NCBI RefSeq assembly: GCF_014154935.1
Contig: NZ_JACEHH010000012.1
Coordinates: forward strand, 62,001 to 126,000
Source: Stieleria mannarensis
GTDB taxonomy: Bacteria; Planctomycetota; Planctomycetia; Pirellulales; Pirellulaceae
Direction of reading: 5' to 3'
DNA: 64,000 nucleotides
Part shown: piece by piece, positions 34,551-45,165 of the stretch
How positions within the stretch are numbered: position 1 is the stretch's first letter
How the letters are laid out: each line of letters opens with the position of its first letter
The notes under the pieces: model-generated
The model's database searches: none
What the model was told of the DNA's origin: nothing
Seen by the model: the letters and a program-made list of their open reading frames with translations, nothing else
Program-made: the position numbers and the translations under genes

Positions 34551-34640
34551 GCGATGTCAAAGTGAAACGGTCCAGCTCGTTTTGTTCTGCAGAACCTTGC
34601 AGGCTTCCCCCCATCCCTTTCCGTCGAGATCATTACCGTC

Positions 34641-35063
34641 ATGGCCAAGAAGAGAATCATCATCACCAACAAAGATCGTGAGCGTCTGGAGGACTTGTTC
34701 AAAAGCACGTTGGCGGCGGTGTTTCGTAACAAGCCCTACCTGAACGACCTGCGTGGTGAATTGGACCGTGCGTCGGTTGTTGCTCCAGAGGAAGTTCCCG
34801 GCGACGTGATCACGATGAATTCGATCGTTCGTTTGAAGGACATGCAGACCAAGGAAGTCGAAACGTTCACGTTGGTGTATCCGGACGAGGCCAACATCAA
34901 GGGCGGCAAGCTATCGGTCCTGGCCCCGCTCGGGACGGCGATCCTGGGCTATCGTGTCGGCGACCTGGTCCGTTGGACGGTTCCCAGCGGAAAGGGCTGC
35001 TGGCGGGTCGAAGAATTGTTGTATCAACCCGAACGTGACGGCATCGCCGCGTGCCCTTCGTAA
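34641..35063 (+). CDS. rnk: Rnk-like regulator of nucleoside diphosphate kinase (GreA/Rnk family)
   Basis: A 140-residue protein. The N-terminus (IIITNKDRERLEDLFKS) is the Rnk-type N-terminal segment. The C-terminal half is a GreA/GreB-C-like FKBP domain: VITMNSIVRLKDMQTKEVET, FTLVYPDEAN, LSVLAPLGTAILGYRVGDLV then W. Rnk binds RNA polymerase in E. coli without the coiled-coil finger of Gre factors, and this protein also lacks the long coiled coil. The ATG at 34641 is preceded by no strong ribosome site. It is not in an obvious operon. Confidence 0.88.
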   Translation: MAKKRIIITNKDRERLEDLFKSTLAAVFRNKPYLNDLRGELDRASVVAPEEVPGDVITMNSIVRLKDMQTKEVETFTLVYPDEANIKGGKLSVLAPLGTAILGYRVGDLVRWTVPSGKGCWRVEELLYQPERDGIAACPS

Positions 35064-35149
35064 ACGCGGTGCGTGGGCTTTGGGTGATGAGGTGGCGTCA
35101 TCCATCAAGTAAGTCCCCCTCCCCGCGTCGTCGCCGAGTCCTCACCGGT

Positions 35150-35461
35150 CTAGGCCAGTTTCAGGCCTACGATTCCGGCGACGATCAATCCCATGCACGC
35201 GATCCGCATCGCGGAAACGGGTTCGGCGAACAACACGATTCCCAAGCTGGCCGTGCCGACCGCACCGATCCCCGTCCAGATTGCATAGCTGGTGCCGATC
35301 GGGATCTCTTTGACTGCCAAAGCCAAGCAATAAAAGCTGGCGACCATCGTTGCGATGGTCGCCAGACTCGGCCAGAAACGTGACCAGCCTTCGGTGTACT
35401 TCAATCCGATCGCCCAACCGATTTCCAAACAGCCGGCGATCAGCAGATAGATCCATGCCAT
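35150..35461 (-). CDS. gdx: SMR-family transporter, Gdx/SugE-type guanidinium exporter
   Basis: A 103-residue, four-helix small multidrug resistance protein that antiports a cation for protons as a dual-topology dimer. The essential Glu13 is in AGCLEIGWAIGLKYTEGWSR; WA.GLKYT.G and the later SYAIWTGIGAVGTASLGIVL match Gdx/SugE rather than EmrE. Length is normal. It lies 10 bases past the start-side neighbour's stop (35472) on the same strand, so they may share a transcript. No guanidine riboswitch was recognisable upstream because the peroxiredoxin-like gene lies there. Confidence 0.92.
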   Translation of the reverse strand: MAWIYLLIAGCLEIGWAIGLKYTEGWSRFWPSLATIATMVASFYCLALAVKEIPIGTSYAIWTGIGAVGTASLGIVLFAEPVSAMRIACMGLIVAGIVGLKLA

Positions 35462-35471
35462 AGAAATGACG

Positions 35472-36068
35472 CTATAAGGTTTTCAGGATTTCGTCGGCCG
35501 TTGATCGGCCGCGGTGTGTTTCGCTGATCTTGACGTAAGTGATCGTGCCCGATTCATCCAGGACGATCGTCGATGGATATGCCGTCTCATTCGGAGCGTC
35601 CCAGCGTAATCCGTAGGCGTTGGTAAATGCGTAGCCCGGATCGAGCAGGAAGGTTAGCGGTTGGGGCAACGTCGTGCCATCCAGGAAATCGTCGGCATGT
35701 CGGTCCAGCTGCGATCGCGGACCGGGGTAAATCAACAGAACCCGCGCGTTCTTGGCCGCAAAACGCTCGGCGTTTTTCACGAAGTCACCGACCTGGGCGG
35801 TGCACGCGGGGCACTGCGACCCTGGGAATCCCCGCAAAACGACGATGACGACCGGGCCTTTCGCATTCACCCGGCTCAACTGCACCGACCCCGACAGCTC
35901 GCCGGCAATCGCTTGCAACTGGAAATCCTTGGCCGTCTTGCCCTTGGCGAGCGTCCGTTTGGCCATTTCCACAGGCTTGGAAGCCTGGGATTGGGCGATT
36001 GCCGGAACCGTGATGGCAAGCGAAAGCAGGACGCTACCAAATCCTAGTTGCCGAATCATCGGGATCAT
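35472..36068 (-). CDS. Exported peroxiredoxin/thioredoxin-like (AhpC/TSA) protein
   Basis: A 198-residue protein with a signal peptide (IRQLGFGSVLLSLAITVPAIA then QSQ). The redox motif is FPGSQCPACTAQVGDFVKNA, a CxxC within the AhpC/TSA-like fold, followed by VLLIYPGPRSQLDRHADDFL, a segment like the PRXQ/BCP branch (the expected Pro before the Cys region is present). It is likely periplasmic and reduces peroxides or disulfides. ATG at 36068 follows GAGGT five bases upstream; ATG at 36059 is an alternative. Confidence 0.82.
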   Translation of the reverse strand: MIPMIRQLGFGSVLLSLAITVPAIAQSQASKPVEMAKRTLAKGKTAKDFQLQAIAGELSGSVQLSRVNAKGPVVIVVLRGFPGSQCPACTAQVGDFVKNAERFAAKNARVLLIYPGPRSQLDRHADDFLDGTTLPQPLTFLLDPGYAFTNAYGLRWDAPNETAYPSTIVLDESGTITYVKISETHRGRSTADEILKTL

Positions 36069-36237
36069 CTTATACCTCAGTGTTATCGAATGGGGAAAGG
36101 GCGAGTCTGACTTGTAACGCGAACACACCGCGATTTGCGGAGATCGCCAATCCGCCTCCCCGTCCGCCACCGGTCAATCAATTTCTGTCATAAAGACGTC
36201 CGACGAATAGCTGATCCATCGCACCGAACGCTGAAGC

Positions 36238-36864
36238 ATGTCCAAGAAAATCACCGCCGAAGAAGTCGACTCCTTCATGTTCCAATTCAAGATCTTCATC
36301 GGCGTGGCGGTCGTGGTGTTTTTCCTGCCGCTGCTGATCTATGCGGTGTACATGGGCCGGCGGATGGATCAGTTTGAGGATTCGTTGCGTTACCAATTCC
36401 CCCAACCCGATGGTCCGATTGCCGCCATCGACGACGCGGAACAGATCCCGCTGGCGGCCACATCCGGGCAAGTCGTCTATGTCCCGGCGTATTCCCACGT
36501 TTATCACGAGGACGGAAACCCGCATTTGTTGACGATCACGCTAAGCATTCGCAACACGAGTGACGAGCATCCAATCGCCGTCCGCAGCGTGCGTTACTTT
36601 GATACGCGGGGACAAGAAGTGAAGTCGTACCTGAAGCAACCGCTCACTCTGGCACCACTGGGAACGACGGAGTTCTTGATCGAACGAGATGACAGTTCGG
36701 GCGGCAGTGGTGCGAACTTTTTGGTCGACTGGGTGGCCCAGCAACGCGTCTCCGAACCGATCATCGAAGCGGTCATGATTGACACCGAGGGCCAGCAAGG
36801 GATTTCTTTCGCCCGCGCGGGAACGGCGATTCGAGAGATCGCACCGGTTCAGAACGATCAATGA
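36238..36864 (+). CDS. Membrane-anchored DUF3124 protein
   Basis: A 208-residue protein with one N-terminal membrane helix (about 17-40, FKIFIGVAVVVFFLPLLIYA) and a coiled segment, then a domain matching DUF3124: VVYVPAYSHVYHEDGNPHLL, TITLSIRNTS, YLKQPLTLAPLGTTEFLIER, GGSGANFLVDWV, IEAVMIDTEGQQGISFARAG. The domain is common in cyanobacteria and marine bacteria and has no known function. It is probably extracytoplasmic. It is divergent from the peroxiredoxin-like gene, with a 169-base gap between. Confidence 0.82.
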   Translation: MSKKITAEEVDSFMFQFKIFIGVAVVVFFLPLLIYAVYMGRRMDQFEDSLRYQFPQPDGPIAAIDDAEQIPLAATSGQVVYVPAYSHVYHEDGNPHLLTITLSIRNTSDEHPIAVRSVRYFDTRGQEVKSYLKQPLTLAPLGTTEFLIERDDSSGGSGANFLVDWVAQQRVSEPIIEAVMIDTEGQQGISFARAGTAIREIAPVQNDQ

Positions 36865-36951
36865 CGGTCGATTGTTTTTACAGCCATCGAAAAGCGGGCA
36901 GATACAGAAGAGGCGAGGCTATAGTAGACACCCTCCCCTCGCTGCGCTCGC

Positions 36952-36970
36952 CCCTCCCTTCCAGGGAGGG
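36952..36970. repeat. CCCTCCCT hairpin after the DUF3124 gene
   Basis: CCCTCCCT (36952-36959) and AGGGAGGG (36963-36970) form a hairpin with loop TCC, preceded by CCCTCCCCTCGCTGCGCTCG. It repeats the core of the hairpin at 31112-31142. It lies in the 151-base gap between convergent genes, where it may act as a terminator; a T-tract is lacking. Confidence 0.6.
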
Positions 36971-37015
36971 TTAATTCATGGCTTGAAACCTTTGGAATAC
37001 CCCAAAAACGCCGCA

Positions 37016-38404
37016 CTAGCGAAACTCGTCGGCGCTGATCTGATGTCGTTTGAGCAACTTGTTCAAACCCTGGCGTGACAGCCCGGCCTGTCGCGCCGCG
37101 CGGGCGATGACGCCTTCGTGCTTTTTCAGCAGCGCGGACAGATAAGCCCGGTCGGCATGGTCGAGGGCTTCATCACGAGAGATCTCGGCCAAGTCGGCTT
37201 CACCGGCCAGCGACGGTTCAGGATCAAGAATCTGAGGAGGCAGATCGGCGAGTTCGACCTGGTCGCCGCGGGCCAGCGTCACCGCGCGTTCGACGACGTT
37301 GCGTAGTTCGCGAATGTTCCCCGGCCAGTGGTAGCGTCGAAAGCACTCCAGCGTTTCGGCTGAGAAACGGTTCAAGGTCGATCCCTTGGGCCGCAATTGT
37401 TTCAAAAAATGATCGGCCAGCAGCAGCACGTCGTCGCCGCGCCGCCGCAGCGGGCTCAATTCGATGTGAATCACCGCCAGCCGATAATACAGGTCTTGTC
37501 GGAACCGCCCCGCGTCGACTTCGGCGTGCAGGTCGCGGTTGGTCGCGCCGATGAAACGCGTGTCGACTTTGACCGGTTTGTTTTCACCGACCGGCGTGAA
37601 GGTTTGTTCTTGAATCACCCGCAACAATTTCGCTTGCGAAGCCGCCGGCAACTCGCCGAGTTCGTCAAAGAAAGCCGTGCCGCCGTCGCAGCGGCGCAGC
37701 AATCCCTGTTGGTCCTTGATCGCACCGGTAAAGGATCCTTTGACGTGACCGAACAGGACGGATTCGAACAACGATTCCGGGATCGCCGTGCAATCGACGA
37801 TTTGAAATGCGTCTTCATGGCGGCCGCTTCCGTCGTGAATCGCCTTGGCAATGACTTCCTTACCGGTTCCGCTTTCACCGGTGATCAGCACGTTGGTATT
37901 GCTGGCCGCGACGCGGTCAACGATGTCCAGGACTTCCAACATCGGAGCGCTTTGGCCGATGATGGTGCCGCCGCGTGAGTTTGACTTGGCGGCAGTGACG
38001 AGATCGGCCGATGGCGTGGTCGCGGACGATCGCCCGCGGAGGGCCCGGACGACCGCAGCCAACAGTTCGTCGAACTTGACCGGTTTCAGCAGGTAGTCGG
38101 CGATCCCCAGACGAACGCTTTCGATCGCACTGGGGACCGAGGGCACGCCGGTCACGACGATCATCGGAACATGCCGATAGGTCGTTCGTCCCTGTTTGAG
38201 AAGCTCCAGCTGGAAATTGCCGGGCATGTTCAGATCCGTCAGGATCAGATCAAACGAGTGTTCTGCCAGGACGGTGATCGCGTCATCGGCATTTTCCACG
38301 CAAACGCATTCGTACCCTTCGTCGCGGAGCAATTCGGCCGTCGTATTGCGATACAACGGTTCGTCGTCGGCAATCAGGATGCGGTGATTAGGCTGGCTCA
38401 TCAA
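37016..38404 (-). CDS. NtrC-family sigma-54-dependent response regulator
   Basis: A 462-residue regulator. The receiver domain (1-125) has the phosphorylation Asp57 in [10 protein letters not shown], with the acidic pair DDE at 13-15. The AAA+ domain (about 145-385) has Walker A GESGTGKE (176-183), Walker [13 protein letters not shown], and RRCDGG/RRRGDD arginine positions. A Fis-type helix-turn-helix is at the C-terminus ([20 protein letters not shown] then L). The sigma-54 contact loop reads GSFTGA (223-228) instead of GAFTGA. No cognate histidine kinase gene adjoins it. Its targets are unknown. The gap to the upstream cytochrome gene is only 56 bases on the same strand, so the two may be linked. 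Confidence 0.92.
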   Translation of the reverse strand: MMSQPNHRILIADDEPLYRNTTAELLRDEGYECVCVENADDAITVLAEHSFDLILTDLNMPGNFQLELLKQGRTTYRHVPMIVVTGVPSVPSAIESVRLGIADYLLKPVKFDELLAAVVRALRGRSSATTPSADLVTAAKSNSRGGTIIGQSAPMLEVLDIVDRVAASNTNVLITGESGTGKEVIAKAIHDGSGRHEDAFQIVDCTAIPESLFESVLFGHVKGSFTGAIKDQQGLLRRCDGGTAFFDELGELPAASQAKLLRVIQEQTFTPVGENKPVKVDTRFIGATNRDLHAEVDAGRFRQDLYYRLAVIHIELSPLRRRGDDVLLLADHFLKQLRPKGSTLNRFSAETLECFRRYHWPGNIRELRNVVERAVTLARGDQVELADLPPQILDPEPSLAGEADLAEISRDEALDHADRAYLSALLKKHEGVIARAARQAGLSRQGLNKLLKRHQISADEFR

Positions 38405-38460
38405 CGAATCCTAGCGGAACGGAGAAGACTCGGGAAAGCTTGCCACTCGGCGTGTTTCCG

Positions 38461-41400
38461 CTAGCGTTTGCGGACTTCGATGACGTACTTCATCAGGTCA
38501 TTGAATTCCTTGCGGCTTTTCAGTTGCCGGACCAGATTCTCCGGCATCAGAGAAACCTTGGATTCCTTGACGTCTTCGATGTCGTCTTGGGCGATCGTGA
38601 TCGGCTCAGGGGCGGCCAGATTTCTCAAGACGATCTCGTCATCGTTCTCGGAGATCCGCACACCGGTTTGCACCTTGCCGTCGGCGGTCAGGATGCTCAC
38701 TTGTGCAAATTCCTTGTCGATCAGTTTGGAAGGATCCAGGATCGATTCGACCAGTTGCTCGGGCGTCAGCTTGGTTTTGATCTTGGTCAAATCCGGCCCC
38801 AGACGCGCCGCTCCGCCCGGCGGGTCGTGACAGGCAAAGCATGCGGCGGCGGATTGATAGAACAGTTTTTTACCGCGACGCAAGTTGCCTTGATCGATCG
38901 CAACCTTGGCCAATTCGGCATACGGGGTGCTGAGCAGCTCTTCTTCCAAGGCTTGATTAGAGAACTCCTTGACTTCCGCTCCCGGATCGCTCTTGATTAG
39001 TTCGGCTTCCAGCGGGTGCTCGGCGAGCAAATCGTCGGGCGTCCAGAACGTCGACCGGTCGCCGGTCTGTTCACGCACCAGTTTGACGCTCTCCGGGCTG
39101 ACCGGTGAGGCTTGGTTGCCCCAGGTGTTCCGCACAAAGGTCAACACCGCCGCAATCTCTTTGTCGTTGAGCAACGATCGGAACGCGGTCATCGGCGGCA
39201 CGCCGCGGGAGGGATCATAGGTCTTTCCGTTGACCGTCAGTTTGCCCCACAGCCCGTGCAGCGTCATCTTGATCAGACGTTCTTCGCTGCCGTTGACCCA
39301 AGGGCTGTCGACCAGCGATGGATAGATGTTTCCGCTGCCTTTGCCGTGCGTCAGGTGACACGTCGCGCAGTGCGATTCACGTTGGTAAACCTCCGCGCCC
39401 AGCTTGTACACCTTGCGATCGGCACGATTGAGATGCTTGGGGGGATCGAATTTGACGAACTCGATCTCGGCCGGCGCCTCAAATCCGCTCGCCCCGGTCG
39501 TGTCGACGTTCTCCCAAAAATGCTTCACGGTGCTGGCCGCGACGACGGCGTGTTTGACGTCGCTGCTGAGCAGCGTGTCCAGCAACGCTTCGTTGCGGAC
39601 ACCGTGTTGCTGATGCAACCAGAGTGCTTCGAGCAAGTGGTGGGCTTCGGTTTCATCGTTGGGATCAAAATCCTTGATCCATTGCTGTGCCGCCGCGATC
39701 ACTTCGTCGCTATCACGTTCGCTCAATTCCACCCGCGTGCGGTGGCGGACACCGTTGACGGGGTGTTTCAAGTTTTCCAGCAATGCTGCGATCGGCTGGC
39801 CGTCGATCTTGACGGGCTGCTGCAACGGGCGACCCTTGACCGTCAGGCGGAAGATACGGCCGTGCTTGTGGTCACGGTTGGGGTCGCGAATGTTGTGTTG
39901 CATGTGACCGATGATGGCGTTGTGCCAGTCGGAAACATACAACGCGCCGTCTTCACCGATGACCGCGTCGGTGGGGCGGAAGTTACGGTCGTCGCTGTTG
40001 AGCAGTTCCAATCCGGGCGTTCCCCAGACGTGTCCGAACGCGCGGTCTTTGCCGTTGCCTTCGCGATCCAGCGAATACTGTTTCACGCCCAGGAAGCCGA
40101 TCGTGTTGCAGATCAGAAAGTCGTTCTGCAGTTCCTCGGGGAAGTGCTGGGAGGACAGGATCGCGTTGGCGGCGACGGGGCGGAATTCTTTTTCCAGCAG
40201 GGTGTGCATCTTGAACCCCTTGCCTTCGGGACGCACCTGATACGACCTGCCGCCGGTGCCGTCGTTGGCGTAGCAGTAACCCCAGTAATCAAAACTGGTG
40301 CCGTGCGGGTTGGGCGAGTTGCCCGCGTGGGGCGTGATCGCGAAGGTCCGGGGGTCAAAGCGATACATGCCCGAAGCGCCGATGTTCAGGTTCTGTTTCC
40401 ACGGGGTTTCGTGGTTGTGGACCAGAAAGATCCCGCTTTGCCAATAGATCCCGCCGTCGGGACCGAACACCAAGTTGTTGGCCGCGTGGTGTGTGTCGGC
40501 GGTTCCCAGACCCTGTAGGATCGGGTAACGCACGTCGGCTTTGTCATCCCCGTCAGTATCTTTCAAAAACAGCAGATCGGGTCCGGAGGTGACGACGACG
40601 CCGCCGTTCCAAAACTCGAACCCGAGCGGGTTATGAACGTGGGCAAAGATCTTGCGCGTGTCGGCTTTGCCGTCTTTGTCCGTGTCCTCAAAGATCATCA
40701 GGCTGTCGTTCATCTCCTTGCCGGGTTCCCACTTGGGATAGGTGTTCCAGCTGGCAGCCCACAGCCGCCCCTTGGCGTCGATCTGCATCTGCACGGGGTT
40801 GGCCAGGTCGGGGAACTGGACTTCGGAGGCAAAGACGTTCAATTCATAGCCCTCGGGTACATTGATTTTGGCCAACGATTCCTCGGGGCTCAGGTAATCG
40901 ATGCTGCCTTCTTTTGCGGCGCTGGAGCTTTTGCTGCCTCCGCCGATGTTGGAGATCACCTTCACCGGTGGCGGGACGTTGCTGTCGTCGACGGTGTATT
41001 CTTTCCCCTCGGCGACCGCCCAGATCGCTTTGTCGCGATTGGCCGTCATCACATCCAGCATGACCAATTCGTGTTTCAGCACGTCGGCGTTGCTTTGCCC
41101 ATCGACAAAGGTCAGCGTCGATCGGCCGCCCCAGATGTCGTTGCCGTCGGTGGCGTGATAGCGGTTGTGCCAATGCCAATTCTTGTCCTCGACCGCCGCG
41201 TAGATGTCGGCGAGCGTTTCGTCGGCCGGCACGGTTTTGCCGAGCAACGCCTGCGAGATGATTTGGCTGAGCTTTCGATAGCCATCGGCGTTGAGGTGGA
41301 TGCCGTTGATGGTGTACCGTTTGGAATCGGACTGAAACAGCTGAAGGGTCGGCGTGTACAGGTCGACGAAGGTGGCGCCGGTTTCGGCCGCCGCTTGTCG

Positions 41401-41967
41401 CGTCGCTTCGGTGTAGACGGCTAAGTTCGCGTTCAGTTCTTTCCCGTCGGGCAGATGCCGGTCGCCGGTGAATTGATAGGCGATGGGGCTGAACAAGACA
41501 AAGCGAATGTCCTTGCCGGCCTCCTTTCGCAATTGTGTGTATCGGTCGACCAACTTGACCAATTCGCCCCGGTAGGCGTCCGCTCCGGCCGGCCCGGCAA
41601 ACGACTCGTTGTACCCGTAGAAGCTGAACAACACGTCCGGGGCGACGTGTTGCAGGTACTCGGCGTCGTTCGTAAAGCCCTTGTTGCGGGGGCGTTTGTT
41701 GACGATGTCGCCGGAGAAACTCATGTTGCGAAAGCTGACGTTCATGCCTTTCAACTGGCTCTGCAGCACCGTTTCGACCCACGGGTCGTGCTGCATTCGG
41801 TCGGCCAGACCATTGCCATAGATCGCGACCACATCGTTCTCGCGGAATTCAAAAGGCTCGGCCGCCTGGGCCGATGGGGCCGCGATCACCGCAGCCAGGA
41901 CGCTGGAGAGCAGCAGTGGTAGGAAAGTTTTTTGGGGCATTGCAACGAAGCTGCGGAGAGTGTTCAT
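38461..41967 (-). CDS. Exported SGNH-hydrolase/PVC-dehydrogenase/cytochrome c fusion
   Basis: An 1168-residue exported protein. A signal peptide ([20 protein letters not shown]) is followed by an SGNH/GDSL-like hydrolase domain (about 40-260: [37 protein letters not shown]). Next comes the PVC-type membrane-bound dehydrogenase beta-propeller (about 370-720: [42 protein letters not shown]), HEAT-like repeats, then two cytochrome c segments with CATCH (about residue 900) and CFACH (about 1060). The C-terminus has the Planctomycete haem-binding ending ([14 protein letters not shown]...). It probably oxidises sugars or their derivatives in the periplasm. An in-frame ATG at 41940 would remove nine residues and is equally likely. 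Confidence 0.87.
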   Translation of the reverse strand: MNTLRSFVAMPQKTFLPLLLSSVLAAVIAAPSAQAAEPFEFRENDVVAIYGNGLADRMQHDPWVETVLQSQLKGMNVSFRNMSFSGDIVNKRPRNKGFTNDAEYLQHVAPDVLFSFYGYNESFAGPAGADAYRGELVKLVDRYTQLRKEAGKDIRFVLFSPIAYQFTGDRHLPDGKELNANLAVYTEATRQAAAETGATFVDLYTPTLQLFQSDSKRYTINGIHLNADGYRKLSQIISQALLGKTVPADETLADIYAAVEDKNWHWHNRYHATDGNDIWGGRSTLTFVDGQSNADVLKHELVMLDVMTANRDKAIWAVAEGKEYTVDDSNVPPPVKVISNIGGGSKSSSAAKEGSIDYLSPEESLAKINVPEGYELNVFASEVQFPDLANPVQMQIDAKGRLWAASWNTYPKWEPGKEMNDSLMIFEDTDKDGKADTRKIFAHVHNPLGFEFWNGGVVVTSGPDLLFLKDTDGDDKADVRYPILQGLGTADTHHAANNLVFGPDGGIYWQSGIFLVHNHETPWKQNLNIGASGMYRFDPRTFAITPHAGNSPNPHGTSFDYWGYCYANDGTGGRSYQVRPEGKGFKMHTLLEKEFRPVAANAILSSQHFPEELQNDFLICNTIGFLGVKQYSLDREGNGKDRAFGHVWGTPGLELLNSDDRNFRPTDAVIGEDGALYVSDWHNAIIGHMQHNIRDPNRDHKHGRIFRLTVKGRPLQQPVKIDGQPIAALLENLKHPVNGVRHRTRVELSERDSDEVIAAAQQWIKDFDPNDETEAHHLLEALWLHQQHGVRNEALLDTLLSSDVKHAVVAASTVKHFWENVDTTGASGFEAPAEIEFVKFDPPKHLNRADRKVYKLGAEVYQRESHCATCHLTHGKGSGNIYPSLVDSPWVNGSEERLIKMTLHGLWGKLTVNGKTYDPSRGVPPMTAFRSLLNDKEIAAVLTFVRNTWGNQASPVSPESVKLVREQTGDRSTFWTPDDLLAEHPLEAELIKSDPGAEVKEFSNQALEEELLSTPYAELAKVAIDQGNLRRGKKLFYQSAAACFACHDPPGGAARLGPDLTKIKTKLTPEQLVESILDPSKLIDKEFAQVSILTADGKVQTGVRISENDDEIVLRNLAAPEPITIAQDDIEDVKESKVSLMPENLVRQLKSRKEFNDLMKYVIEVRKR

Positions 41968-42347
41968 GAAGATTCTGGGCTGGGGAGCAGGTCACAAGAG
42001 TAAACCATGTCCGCGAGAAAATCGCCAAGTGGCAAAACGACGCGATGGGTGAGGGGGGCTGCGGAAAAGGGGGCAGTTTGCAGGGTCAGTGACCGTCCGG
42101 AACTAGGACGAGCGGTTTCGGAGTACGATGGCCCTTCCGGCGCCGTCGTCCATGGGACGCTGTGCGATGCCCCGGAAGGACGTCGTCCGACGATCCACCA
42201 ATGAATCCAGGTCTTTTCCAGCTTGAAGATTGTAATCAGCGTAGCGGTGTCCAAAAGGGCTGCGCCGCGCCAGGTGCAGAGAATGGTGGCAGGGTTCCGC
42301 GCGATTGGTCTTGCCGTCGGCGGCGGGCGAATTCTAGATCTGGGCAC
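41968..42347. other. Divergent intergenic region, no gene seen
   Basis: A 380-base gap between the divergent cytochrome fusion gene and the efflux operon. The forward frame of the efflux lipoprotein is open back to 42162 but encodes no signal peptide there, so it is unlikely to be translated. The region probably carries two promoters. I could not assign hexamers or operators with any confidence. Confidence 0.5.
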
Positions 42348-43883
42348 ATGATTCGTCTCGAACCACTCCACACCCGCCAATTCGGGTGGATCGTTACCCT
42401 GCTGCTTTCGACACTGGCCGGCTGCGCCGGTCGAGAGGTCGCGGGGACATTCCGAAACGAGTCCCCGCCGCCGTTTTCCGCCAGCGGGTCGGAGGGGATG
42501 CCGGATCGCTGGTGGTTGGTTTTCGACGACCCAGGACTGAATGGTCACATCAATCAGGCATTGGCCAACAACTTCACCCTCGCCGCGGCCCTGGATCGGT
42601 TGTCCGCGGCCCGCGCCCTGACCCGCCGCGAGGCATCGGATTTGTGGCCGGACGTTGACGGCGTGGCGGAGATCGCGAGCGTCTTCGGTCCGGGCAGCGA
42701 TCGAACCAGCTACACGCTGGGGTTTGATACGTCGTACCAGGTCGACCTTTGGGGGCAAATCGAATCGCGGGTTCAGGCCGAACGGCTGCGTGCGTCGGCC
42801 ACCCGGGAGGACTATCAGGCGATCGCATTGACGTTGTCGGCCGAAATCGTCAGCACCTGGTTTTCGCTGATCGAAGCGCGTGCCCAGCTGGCGTTGGTCG
42901 AAGAACAAATTGAAACCAACCGCAACGGAGTGATCGCCCAAGAACTCAAATTCGGCTCCGGCGAAGTCGGCGGCCCCGACGTTCTGCGGCAGCGCCAATT
43001 GGTCGAATCGACGTTGGAGCAATCGGTGGTGGTCAAGGCTCGGATCGATGTGTTGGAGCATCAGCTGGCCGTGCTGTTGGGAGACCTGCCCCAGCAGGCG
43101 AAGTTTTACACCGGATCGGAACTGCCCGCGTTGCCGCCGCTGCCGGACACCGGGTTGCCGTCGGAGCTGCTGCAACGCCGCCCCGACGTACGCCGCGACT
43201 ACCTGGCTTTCATGGCCGCCGATCGTGATTTGGCGGCGGCGATCAGCGCCCAATACCCGCGTTTGAATCTCAGCGGATCGGTGTTGAACATCGCCGAAAA
43301 GCCGGAAACGTTGTTTCGCGATTGGTTCGTCGCGATCGGCGGACAATTGATCGCGCCGCTGTTTGACGGCGGGCAACGTCGGGCCGAAGTCGACCGCGCC
43401 GCGGCCCTGCTTCGCCAGCGTTTCAACGAATATGGCGAGACAATGCTGACGGCGTTTCGCGAAGTCGAGGACAATTTGGCGCTGGAACGCTACCAGTTGG
43501 AGCGTTTGAAGCACCTTGAGTCGCAATCCGAATCGGCCCGTCAGGCCTCCGATCAGCTGCGTCGCCGCTACCTGTTCCGCGAGGCGGATTACCTGGATGT
43601 GCTGAGCGCGACCACGGCCGAACAGCGTCTGCAGCGTGAAACCTTGGCCGCTCGACTAGAATTACTACTGATCCGCGTCAATTTGTACCTGGCGTTGGCC
43701 GGAGATTTTGACACCCAACGGGCCGAGCAATTAGAGTTACCGGAGTTGGATGCCCCTGGCGAATCGCCGCCAACGGAGGGTGATTTCGGCCCGCAGCCCG
43801 AAACGCTGCCGGAGCCGGCTTCGGAACTTGAACAACTTTTACGGTCGGTGGAGCCACTCCCTGTAATCGATGGCACACAATGA
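42348..43883 (+). CDS. RND efflux outer-membrane lipoprotein (NodT/TolC family)
   Basis: A 511-residue outer-membrane channel with a lipoprotein signal (LLLSTLAGC, lipid on Cys26) and two OEP repeats: [104 protein letters not shown]. It forms the exit duct of the tripartite pump made with the next two genes. The Glu/Pro-rich tail after about 455 is extra. The ATG at 42348 is chosen because it gives the lipoprotein signal. Its end overlaps the adaptor gene by 14 bases. Confidence 0.92.
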   Translation: MIRLEPLHTRQFGWIVTLLLSTLAGCAGREVAGTFRNESPPPFSASGSEGMPDRWWLVFDDPGLNGHINQALANNFTLAAALDRLSAARALTRREASDLWPDVDGVAEIASVFGPGSDRTSYTLGFDTSYQVDLWGQIESRVQAERLRASATREDYQAIALTLSAEIVSTWFSLIEARAQLALVEEQIETNRNGVIAQELKFGSGEVGGPDVLRQRQLVESTLEQSVVVKARIDVLEHQLAVLLGDLPQQAKFYTGSELPALPPLPDTGLPSELLQRRPDVRRDYLAFMAADRDLAAAISAQYPRLNLSGSVLNIAEKPETLFRDWFVAIGGQLIAPLFDGGQRRAEVDRAAALLRQRFNEYGETMLTAFREVEDNLALERYQLERLKHLESQSESARQASDQLRRRYLFREADYLDVLSATTAEQRLQRETLAARLELLLIRVNLYLALAGDFDTQRAEQLELPELDAPGESPPTEGDFGPQPETLPEPASELEQLLRSVEPLPVIDGTQ

Positions 43884-45165
43884 CGCCCCGCGACGACGAC
43901 TGATTTGGCGACTGCTCCGCATCGCCGGCAATGCACTGGCCTGTTGCTTGATTCTGGGGGCTTCGGCCGCCGCGATCGTCGTGATCAACCGCACCGAGCC
44001 GACGGCCCAGCAGATCAGTGCGACACGCAAATCGGCCGCACTGGTCGATACCATTACCGTTCAACGCGGCACGTTTCGGCCGCGATTGTCTGTCCTCGGT
44101 ACGGTGGAACCGGCCCAAGACATCGTGCTCAGCCCGCGTGTCAGCGGTCAAGTGATCGAACTGTCGCCCCGATTCGTCCCCGGCGGGATGGTTCGTGCCG
44201 GCGATTTGTTGCTGCGGATCGATCCGGCCGACTTTGAAAACACGCTTTCGATTCGCAAGAGTGAACTGGAGCAGGCCCAAGCGTCGCTGGAAATCGAACA
44301 GGGGCGGCAAAGTCTGGCCGAAAAAGAACTGTCCTTGCTGGAGGGGACGATCGGCGACGCCAATCGATCCCTGGTGCTCCGCGAACCCCAAATCGCATCC
44401 ATCCGGGCCGAGTTCAGCGCGGCCAAGGCGGCCGTCGAGCGAGCGGAGCTGGACTTGCAGCGGACCCGCGTCGTGGCCCCCTTTGATGCTCAAATCCTCA
44501 GCCGCTCGGTCAACGTCGGTTCCCAGGTTTCCCCCGGCGATGAACTCGCCCGACTGGTCGGCGTTGCGGAATACTGGGTGATGGCCGCCGTCCCGGTCCG
44601 CAGCCTGCCCTGGGTGCAGTTCCCCGAACCGGTCGACCAGCAAGCAACCAACAACGACGGCGAATTCATCGACGATCAAGGTGCCACCGAAAACAACGGG
44701 TCGACCGTGCGTTTGCGAAACCCGGGGGCTTGGCCGCAGGGCGCCGAGCGAATCGGACAGGTCGCGCGGATGATCGGTACGCTGGACCAACAGACGCGTT
44801 TGGCCCGCGTGCTGGTCACCGTCCCCGATCCGCTGGGGGAATCCGACCAGGCACCGCCGCTGATCCTGGACACGCTGATCGAAACCGAGATCGAAGGCAA
44901 ACCGATCGAAGACGTGGTGCGGCTGGAACGAAAGTACATTCGCGACAGCGACACCGTTTGGGTGATGAAAGACGACGTCCTGGAAATCCGCGACACCGAG
45001 ATTGTCTTTCGCGACGCCGAGTACGCGTACATCCGCCAGGGGCTGGCCGACGGCGAAGAGGTCGTCGTGACCACGCTGGCGACGGTGGCCCCGGGAATCG
45101 GGCTGCGCAAGATCGATGACGGATCTGATCCGGCGGCGACCGCCGATGCGGAGTCGATCCAATGA
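43870..45165 (+). CDS. RND efflux periplasmic adaptor (membrane fusion protein)
   Basis: A 431-residue adaptor with an N-terminal membrane anchor ([20 protein letters not shown]). The lipoyl halves are split by a coiled-coil hairpin: [20 protein letters not shown] before and [20 protein letters not shown] after, followed by the beta-barrel [17 protein letters not shown]. It joins the inner-membrane pump to the outer-membrane channel. An acidic insertion ([20 protein letters not shown]) interrupts the barrel domain. It overlaps both neighbours (14 bases upstream, ATGA downstream), so the three genes are translationally coupled. Confidence 0.92.
   Translation: MAHNDAPRRRLIWRLLRIAGNALACCLILGASAAAIVVINRTEPTAQQISATRKSAALVDTITVQRGTFRPRLSVLGTVEPAQDIVLSPRVSGQVIELSPRFVPGGMVRAGDLLLRIDPADFENTLSIRKSELEQAQASLEIEQGRQSLAEKELSLLEGTIGDANRSLVLREPQIASIRAEFSAAKAAVERAELDLQRTRVVAPFDAQILSRSVNVGSQVSPGDELARLVGVAEYWVMAAVPVRSLPWVQFPEPVDQQATNNDGEFIDDQGATENNGSTVRLRNPGAWPQGAERIGQVARMIGTLDQQTRLARVLVTVPDPLGESDQAPPLILDTLIETEIEGKPIEDVVRLERKYIRDSDTVWVMKDDVLEIRDTEIVFRDAEYAYIRQGLADGEEVVVTTLATVAPGIGLRKIDDGSDPAATADAESIQ

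Noticed and set aside
39112-40518. A forward open frame of 468 codons opposite the cytochrome fusion
   Set aside because: Shadow frame; the reverse strand has haem motifs and family signatures.
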